Virus record (IMG/VR): IMGVR_UViG_3300005663_000138
Coordinates: 1-33,364 of that record
Reading direction: 5' to 3' (one strand)
Source of the DNA: a virus
DNA: 33,364 nucleotides
The notes under the pieces are model-generated. The model ran no database searches. It was not told the DNA's origin and saw only the letters and a program-made list of their open reading frames with translations. The position numbers and the translations under genes are program-made. Shown in pieces: positions 29,537 through 33,364 of the stretch (positions are counted from its first letter, which is position 1; each line of letters opens with the position of its first letter).

Positions 29537-29552
29537 TGTAAGCGCACTTACA
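29537..29552. promoter_or_regulatory. Palindrome TGTAAG-N4-CTTACA upstream of the minus-strand gene at 29520
   Basis: TGTAAG (29537-29542) and CTTACA (29547-29552) form a 6-bp perfect dyad with a 4-nt centre, shortly upstream of the GTG 29520 start. Short AT-containing dyads of this size are typical repressor or activator sites. No clear -10/-35 pair is seen with it. Confidence 0.5.
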
Positions 29553-29554
29553 AT

Positions 29555-29581
29555 GCGGATCCACAGGCCCCCCGGATCCGC
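29555..29581. repeat. 8-bp inverted repeat GCGGATCC / GGATCCGC
   Basis: Arms at 29555-29562 and 29574-29581 are perfect complements around an 11-nt C-rich loop. The hairpin lies in the non-coding stretch between two minus-strand genes and next to the TGTAAG dyad. Role unknown. Confidence 0.6.
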
Positions 29582-29664
29582 GGCGGGGTCTAACGGCTCC
29601 GTCGACGCTCTGTACTGCGACACAGCGGGTTGCCCGCACGAGGGCCGCATCATTGCGTCTCACA

Positions 29665-29712
29665 GGGGACCCCACGCTGGGACCCAGCACAGCCCGCCCT
29701 CGTGGGGTCCCC
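29665..29712. repeat. 12-bp perfect inverted repeat in a 310-nt non-coding region
   Basis: GGGGACCCCACG (29665-29676) pairs perfectly with CGTGGGGTCCCC (29701-29712). The loop contains a second small hairpin, CTGG-GAC-CCAG. The motif GGGACCC or its complement recurs at least four more times up to 29790. No gene can be supported from 29521 to 29833, so this stretch is probably structured regulatory or non-coding RNA, or a terminator region for the gene at 29834. It lacks a T-run. Confidence 0.65.
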
Positions 29713-29833
29713 CTGGAACCCCTGTAGTCGCGCTGGGCGGGACCCCCTGAAACGGGACTCCGCGTGTGCGGACCCAGTTCTAGGGGAGCTGCTCGCGGAT
29801 GACGCGGGCAGGGTCGCGATGAGAGGGATCGTG

Positions 29834-30226
29834 TCACCCCCGTCGTCTCCTGCGGCGGCGACGCTTGCGCTCCTGCCACTCGTTGAAGTGCGCCTCAAAC
29901 GGCTTGATGCCGTCGGCGTGCAGCCCAAGCTGCTCCGCGTACTTCTGAATCATCCACGGGTGCCAGGTGCCGCCATCGAGCCGCAACCTTCGCGAGGGCG
30001 TGACCTCGTACTCGTCGCTACCCTTGTGCTCCGAGTTGTCGATCGTCACCGGGCGAAACACGAACACGATCTGGTTACCCGTGCCCGACACGAACATCAC
30101 CGCATCGTTCGGACCGAACTTGATGCTGCGGTTCTTCTTCCGCCAACGATCGAACATCGTCTTCTCGCTGCGACGGAAGTCATCAGTGGCGACTCCGCGC
30201 AGGCGTACGTCTTGGAGTTGTGACAT
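29834..30226 (-). CDS. Basic hypothetical protein with poly-Arg end
   Basis: This 130-residue protein has a middle beta-rich segment (NDAVMFVSGTGNQIVFVFRPVTID) and a helical part (WHPWMIQKYAEQLGLHADGIKPFEAHFNEW). It ends in RKRRRRRRRRG, a strong nucleic-acid-binding tail. No family is recognised. ATG 30226 has an AGGAGGCTGGAG leader, identical to that of the gene at 30634. It is followed, in its direction of transcription, by the structured non-coding stretch. Confidence 0.65.
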   Translation of the reverse strand: MSQLQDVRLRGVATDDFRRSEKTMFDRWRKKNRSIKFGPNDAVMFVSGTGNQIVFVFRPVTIDNSEHKGSDEYEVTPSRRLRLDGGTWHPWMIQKYAEQLGLHADGIKPFEAHFNEWQERKRRRRRRRRG

Positions 30227-30301
30227 CTCCAGCCTCCTTCCCAGATGAGCAGGATTGCTCCGGCGGTTGGCCCGACGATCGAGCCGACCTGCGCAGCCGT
30301 C

Positions 30302-30634
30302 CTACAGTCCGCGCACGACTTCGGTCGAGATGAGTTCGAGCTTGGCGACTCCCTTATCGTCGAACTCGACCCGGCGCACGCCCTTGCGGTAGAGCTTGCG
30401 CAACGAACTCGCGAGCGGGTGCTCGTCACCGCTTCCGTTAGTCATCTTGTTCGCGAGCGTGACCTTCTGCCCTTGCGACATCTTGCGCTTCGGCTTGGCC
30501 TTTGCCTTCATTCCGCCGCGGCACTTCTTGCACGTCGCCCGGTAGCCGTCCTTCGCGTTCTTGTGTTTGTCGAACGAGCCCACGGGTTTTCGAACCTCGC
30601 ACTCGTTGCACTTCTTCGACTGCACCTTTGCCAT
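30302..30634 (-). CDS. Small zinc-finger protein
   Basis: This 110-residue protein begins MAKVQSKKCNEC...RKPVGSFDKHKNAKDGYRATCKKCRGG. This four-cysteine finger (CxxC, about 21-residue spacer, CxxC) is common in phage proteins and at the start of some HNH nucleases. No HNH residues follow; the rest is basic (KAKAKPKRKMSQGQK). It may bind DNA or RNA. The start has the AGGAGGCTGGAG leader. The first two thirds overlap the tail of the upstream gene in another frame by 197 nt, which is unusual. Confidence 0.65.
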   Translation of the reverse strand: MAKVQSKKCNECEVRKPVGSFDKHKNAKDGYRATCKKCRGGMKAKAKPKRKMSQGQKVTLANKMTNGSGDEHPLASSLRKLYRKGVRRVEFDDKGVAKLELISTEVVRGL

Positions 30635-31220
30635 CTCCAGCCTCCTTGGTTGTTGCGGGCAGCCCGTCCACGCGGGCGCCGAAGTCCTTGTCCTTCACGT
30701 ACTGCCTCATCACTTCGCCCATCGAGAGGACGTCATCCGGTCGCTCGTGGTAGCGCCACGGTCGTTGCTGCGACAAGCTCAGCTCGGGCGGACCGTCACC
30801 GCGATCCTTGTCCATGAGCAAACGCTCCTGGTAGCCATACGGAAAGCGGTAGCCGTCCATGAAGCACCAGAGGCAATACTGGTTCGACGTGTCCACGTGT
30901 CGTGACTCCGCGGGATACAACTCGATCGCCTCGATCTCCGCACCGAGGACTTCCGTCTTAATGCGCTGCAGGTCGCGCCAGTCGTGTATCGTCTTACGGT
31001 CGTTACGCTTGATCGAGAGCCACACGACTCGACCGAAGGGTTCCTTCGACTCCATGACGCGGAGGTCGACCTGGTAGTGGTTGTTGCGCAGATAGACCGC
31101 GCCCGTGGGCAGCGCCGTCTTGTTGCCGGCTCCGTCCGTGTAGTGGTCGCACTGATAGAACGGAGTCCATGGCGCATCGCGCGGTGTGCGGCGCGGCTGT
31201 TTGTTCCTACGCTTCGACAC
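30438..31220 (-). CDS. DUF7694-like phage protein with an unusually long overlapping tail
   Basis: The first 130 residues contain a conserved phage domain: TGAVYLRNNHYQVDLRV, VVWLSIKRNDRKTIHDWRDLQRIK, EAIELYPAESRHVDTSNQYCLWCF. I recognise this as the DUF7694-type domain, function unknown. After about residue 190 the sequence becomes low in complexity (GAVEEVQRVRGSKTRGLVRQTQ...). It lies wholly over the gene at 30302-30634, including its ribosome binding site. The natural end of the protein is probably near GLPATT (about base 30650), and a lost stop codon or small frameshift may explain the run-on. GTG 31220 has AAGGAAGG upstream. Confidence 0.75.
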   Translation of the reverse strand: MSKRRNKQPRRTPRDAPWTPFYQCDHYTDGAGNKTALPTGAVYLRNNHYQVDLRVMESKEPFGRVVWLSIKRNDRKTIHDWRDLQRIKTEVLGAEIEAIELYPAESRHVDTSNQYCLWCFMDGYRFPYGYQERLLMDKDRGDGPPELSLSQQRPWRYHERPDDVLSMGEVMRQYVKDKDFGARVDGLPATTKEAGDGKGAVEEVQRVRGSKTRGLVRQTQEREGRLPGDVQEVPRRNEGKGQAEAQDVARAEGHAREQDD

Positions 31221-31461
31221 GACCTTCCTTTCGTGCGGCTCGCGTTACGATCTCCAAACAGACATCGCATACATCACCCGGCGCGAGGCGACCCAGTAGA
31301 ATCAAGTGCGCATCTGCGTGAACGTGCACCCGCGATCCATCCACTAGTCGAGCGTGTAGCGCGCCAGTGCCTTCCTGTACCCAATAGAAGCCGCCAATGC
31401 GTTCGCCGAGGCGAATGCGCGCGACCAATTCTTCTCGTGTCGCGAGGTTCACGCGTCTCAC
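31207..31461 (-). CDS. Small hypothetical protein
   Basis: This 84-residue protein is largely beta-rich (GERIGGFYWVQEGTGALHARLVDGSRVHVHADAHLILLG). A C-terminal CDVC pair could bind metal with the nearby His residues. It overlaps its neighbours (GTGA at the start, 14 nt at the end). No family is recognised. It belongs to the same operon as the SLOG-domain gene upstream. Confidence 0.6.
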   Translation of the reverse strand: MRRVNLATREELVARIRLGERIGGFYWVQEGTGALHARLVDGSRVHVHADAHLILLGRLAPGDVCDVCLEIVTRAARKEGRVEA

Positions 31462-31805
31462 GGCAACACCTCGACGGGTATGCCTGCAGCGCGTGCGAGC
31501 CGCACCATGCTCTTCGTACCCTTACTCGCCTCGATGTCCGCGTGGTACGCGATGACCAGATCGGGCTTGCCTTCCTGGAGCATCTTCGCGTTGCGAATCG
31601 GTCCTGCGGCGCGACCGTACTGCGCCCAGTCCGCCAGGTACGCCTCGATTGCGAAGCCGAGTGACTTCGCTACTTCGCCTGCGATCGTGTCGGCTCCCTT
31701 CGCAGCACCGTGGATGATTATGGCACCGGGCGGTAGCTCCCTGAGCCGATTGAGGATGGCGCCCCGGTCGGTCCAATGTCGGTCACCGCAGACGAGCACG
31801 CGCAT
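31458..31805 (-). CDS. SLOG-domain (DprA/YspA-like, DUF2493) protein
   Basis: This 115-residue protein has the nucleotide-binding pattern of the SLOG superfamily: MRVLVCGDRHWTDRG at the N-terminus, then IIIHGAAKGADTIAGEVAKSLG, EAYLADWAQYGRAAGPIRNAKML and PDLVIAYHADI. This is the short DUF2493/YspA type found in many phages. Members may bind nucleotide-derived ligands, and the phage role is unknown. ATG 31805 shares one base with the stop of the upstream gene (TGATG), so I prefer it to a start 9 codons earlier. Confidence 0.85.
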   Translation of the reverse strand: MRVLVCGDRHWTDRGAILNRLRELPPGAIIIHGAAKGADTIAGEVAKSLGFAIEAYLADWAQYGRAAGPIRNAKMLQEGKPDLVIAYHADIEASKGTKSMVRLARAAGIPVEVLP

Positions 31806-32338
31806 CAGTCGTCCTCCTCGTCCACTACGCATTCGTCACCGTCAACGAGACGGTCGCGAGCGTCCTGCGCTCGTGCGCCCGCAGGCGCAAGGAGTTGGCC
31901 AAGCTCTCGTAGCGATGTACCCACCACGGCTTCAAGCGCCTTCGTCGCATGTTCTTGCGCCTTGGTTTGAGCACCTTCAAGTAGGGCGCGTCGGAAGGTG
32001 CGCTCGTACTCCTTCCGCGCACTCGCCAGCGCTTCCTCGTTCGGCACAACTGCGATGGGTTCGTGCAGGTACTTCTCCAACCACTTACCGACCGCGCGTT
32101 TGGCGTTCTCGTGGAGGTACTTGCCAACGAAGCTGTTGTGACTCCGACCGTTCGTGACGTCGAGCTGCCACTTGCCGTTGTACTCCGCGCGGAAGCCGAG
32201 CAGACCCAGCACGATCTGCTCGGTCTGTTTGTCGAGCAGCTTGCGGATGCGTGCCCCTCCCTTGGCAAGGAAGTCTTCGTACCAGTCGTCGAGGATCTGC
32301 TGGAGCTGCGCGCGGATCGTCTGCTCTGTTACGGTCAT
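31805..32338 (-). CDS. Hypothetical helical protein with acidic tail
   Basis: This 177-residue protein has helices through most of its length (TIRAQLQQILDDWYEDFLAKGG, EEALASARKEYERTFRRALLEGAQTKAQEHATKALEAVVG). It ends in a strongly acidic tail, DGDECVVDEEDD. No family is recognised. A middle segment, KWQLDVTNGRSHNSFVGKYLHENAKRA, is probably the folded core. The start overlaps the upstream stop (ATGA) and the end overlaps the SLOG gene. Acidic tails often mediate contacts with other replication proteins, but this is a guess. Confidence 0.6.
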   Translation of the reverse strand: MTVTEQTIRAQLQQILDDWYEDFLAKGGARIRKLLDKQTEQIVLGLLGFRAEYNGKWQLDVTNGRSHNSFVGKYLHENAKRAVGKWLEKYLHEPIAVVPNEEALASARKEYERTFRRALLEGAQTKAQEHATKALEAVVGTSLRELGQLLAPAGARAQDARDRLVDGDECVVDEEDD

Positions 32339-32778
32339 CGTGATCCCTCCGCGCGCATCGCTTCGATTTCATCGCTGCGCGGGTGATGCGAGTGCAACAC
32401 GCGATCGTCCATCACGCACCACTGCATCGTGCGAACCATGTTCTTCCGTACCTCGTCCCGCGTGTACACAGTGCTCCCGTGATACTCAATCTCGTCCGGC
32501 CCGTAGTCCAGGGTCAGGTCGATGAGCTGCTCCTCCCACAGAAGCCAGCCGTGCGGCATCGGGATGATGGTGGTGATGTAGCCCTCGTAGTATTCGAGGT
32601 CGAGCCACGTCGCGCCCATGAAGAAGCGCTGGCTGTTGGCGAAGCACTGCTTTATCTGTGGTCGGAGGCCGAGCTTACGCAGCGCGTCCTTGATCGGCTT
32701 CGGGTGATGCGCGTAGCGAACAGGGCACCACCCGCGTCGTTCGAAGATGTTGAGGCGTCGGTTCGTGTCACTTGGCAT
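32335..32778 (-). CDS. Conserved hypothetical phage protein (CxNS...GYI...HGW...IDLT type)
   Basis: This 147-residue protein contains QCFANSQRFFMGATWLDLEYYEGYITTIIPMPHGWLLWEEQLIDLTLDYG. The order Cys-x2-Asn-Ser, GYI, H-x-W and ID-x-T recalls small phage and bacterial proteins with a papain-like or transglutaminase-like arrangement (Cys, His, Asp). The catalytic role is not established. The N-terminus is basic (NRRLNIFERRGWCPVRY). It overlaps both neighbours. Apart from that pattern I cannot name a family. Confidence 0.65.
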   Translation of the reverse strand: MPSDTNRRLNIFERRGWCPVRYAHHPKPIKDALRKLGLRPQIKQCFANSQRFFMGATWLDLEYYEGYITTIIPMPHGWLLWEEQLIDLTLDYGPDEIEYHGSTVYTRDEVRKNMVRTMQWCVMDDRVLHSHHPRSDEIEAMRAEGSR

Positions 32779-33157
32779 CGCGCATCTTCCATTCCATCAG
32801 CAGCTCAGGGAGCGGGCTCGTTGTCGTGAAGCCGCACGCCTGGTAGAACTTTTCCAGGTCGGCGGGGTCCGAGCCGTAACCTCCCGGTGTGACGATCAAC
32901 TTGTGAGTCTCGGAGCGATAGCGCTCAAGGGTCCAACGCTCGCCGAGCGCTTGTTGAAGACGACGCATCAACTCTTTCCCAATGCCCGCACCGCGATCGT
33001 CCCTGTGGACGACAACGCGGTTCAGGAACCAGCACTCACCCAAGAGCGAAGCCGCGCAGGTCGACGGTTTCCCGAACCCCGCGTTGCGCACGTGGGTGGT
33101 CACGGAGATGCACTCCGATTCGCGCGACACGCGCCACACACGTTCGGTGCCGCTCAC
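32768..33157 (-). CDS. GNAT family N-acetyltransferase
   Basis: This 129-residue protein carries the acetyl-CoA-binding motif RVVVHRDDRGAGIGKELMRRLQQAL (motif A, R-x2-G-x-G-x-G/A type; about 47-71). It ends in the C-terminal motif FYQACGF typical of GNAT enzymes. The acceptor could be a protein, small molecule or host factor; phages carry many of unknown target. The N-terminal part CISVTTHVRNAGFG is the strand region before the motif. GTG 33157 overlaps the stop of the upstream gene (GTGA). Confidence 0.85.
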   Translation of the reverse strand: MSGTERVWRVSRESECISVTTHVRNAGFGKPSTCAASLLGECWFLNRVVVHRDDRGAGIGKELMRRLQQALGERWTLERYRSETHKLIVTPGGYGSDPADLEKFYQACGFTTTSPLPELLMEWKMRDAK

Positions 33158-33363
33158 GCCGATGCCCCCGCTTGGTAAAGTTCTTCAAGTTCCAAAGCCA
33201 ACGGAAGGGCTGGCGTCCAGGGTCTAGCTTCCCAGACGCCTTCGTCTACCCGAACGAATTCGCGATCCCAGAACCGGCTCTGAACGCGGATGACGTTCGG
33301 ACGTCGCTTGAACGTAGTGAGCAGCATCGACACGTTCTCGATCGTCCGGCGGAACTGCGCCAT
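33154..33363 (-). CDS. Small hypothetical protein at window edge
   Basis: This 69-residue protein starts MAQFRRTIENVSMLL at the very edge of the window, so a longer upstream form cannot be excluded. It contains a strand-rich middle (RFWDREFVRVDEGVWEARPW) and a helical end. No domain is recognised. It is coupled to the acetyltransferase through a GTGA overlap. Confidence 0.55.
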   Translation of the reverse strand: MAQFRRTIENVSMLLTTFKRRPNVIRVQSRFWDREFVRVDEGVWEARPWTPALPLALELEELYQAGASA

Positions 33364-33364
33364 C

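Noticed and set aside
29553-29750. A 65-codon plus-strand ORF with CDTAGCPHEG
   Set aside because: It lies alone against the direction of the operon, is Pro- and Gly-rich, and is made up largely of the inverted repeats.
1-33364. CRISPR array or cas genes
   Set aside because: No regularly spaced short repeats were seen; TnpB is the only Cas12-related protein.

Overview
The window is a GC-rich, very gene-dense stretch of what is most likely a large tailed bacteriophage (Caudoviricetes) or a prophage of one. Most genes overlap by 1, 4 or 8 nt (ATGA, GTGA, TGATG, TAGTG junctions), GTG and TTG starts are common, and almost no space is non-coding. There are no ribosomal genes, and host-type metabolism is limited to one nucleotide-modification pathway. 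Many genes are small, cysteine-rich proteins of unknown function, as is usual for phages. The host cannot be named; GC content suggests a GC-rich bacterium.

Layout. (1) 1-5319, + strand: replication and recombination genes. These are the 3' part of a family A DNA polymerase, a small zinc protein, a UvsY-like helical protein, a gp32-like single-strand binding protein and a RecA/UvsX recombinase. (2) 5320-7980, +: a decayed and an intact copy of an RlpA-like (double-psi beta-barrel) gene around an HNH endonuclease, zinc-binding proteins, a tRNA-like structured element between direct repeats, and membrane proteins. (3) 7980-11944, +: SbcD/gp47 nuclease and SbcC/gp46 ATPase, split by a lone TnpB element. 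(4) 11987-18247, +: an overlapping operon for 7-deazaguanine DNA modification (FolE, class V aminotransferase, QueC, DpdA-like transglycosylase, ParB-like protein, QueD, QueE, MT-A70 methyltransferase). (5) 18298-20922, +: small zinc proteins, a lipoprotein-like metzincin protease and a tandemly duplicated small gene. (6) 20919-21555, -: three small coupled genes. (7) 21657-24927, +: from a divergent regulatory region, a CobS/MoxR-like AAA+ ATPase with a vWA-like partner and four small genes, closed by a clear terminator at 24950-24975. (8) 24977-33363, -: a long operon containing a UvsW-like helicase, an excisionase-type HTH protein, a second ParB-like protein, a sigma factor, a SLOG-domain protein, a GNAT acetyltransferase and many unknowns.

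How the genes fit together. Polymerase, gp32-like SSB, UvsX, candidate UvsY, gp46/47 and UvsW form a nearly complete T4-style recombination-dependent replication and repair set. FolE, QueD, QueE and QueC make preQ0 from GTP, and the DpdA-like enzyme would insert it into phage DNA, probably as protection against host nucleases. The adenine methyltransferase may add a second layer of DNA protection.

The most striking features are the density of selfish elements (three LAGLIDADG-type inteins, each inserted in the active site of an essential enzyme; one HNH endonuclease; one TnpB insertion), the PLP aminotransferase embedded in the deazaguanine operon, and the tRNA-like element between direct repeats.
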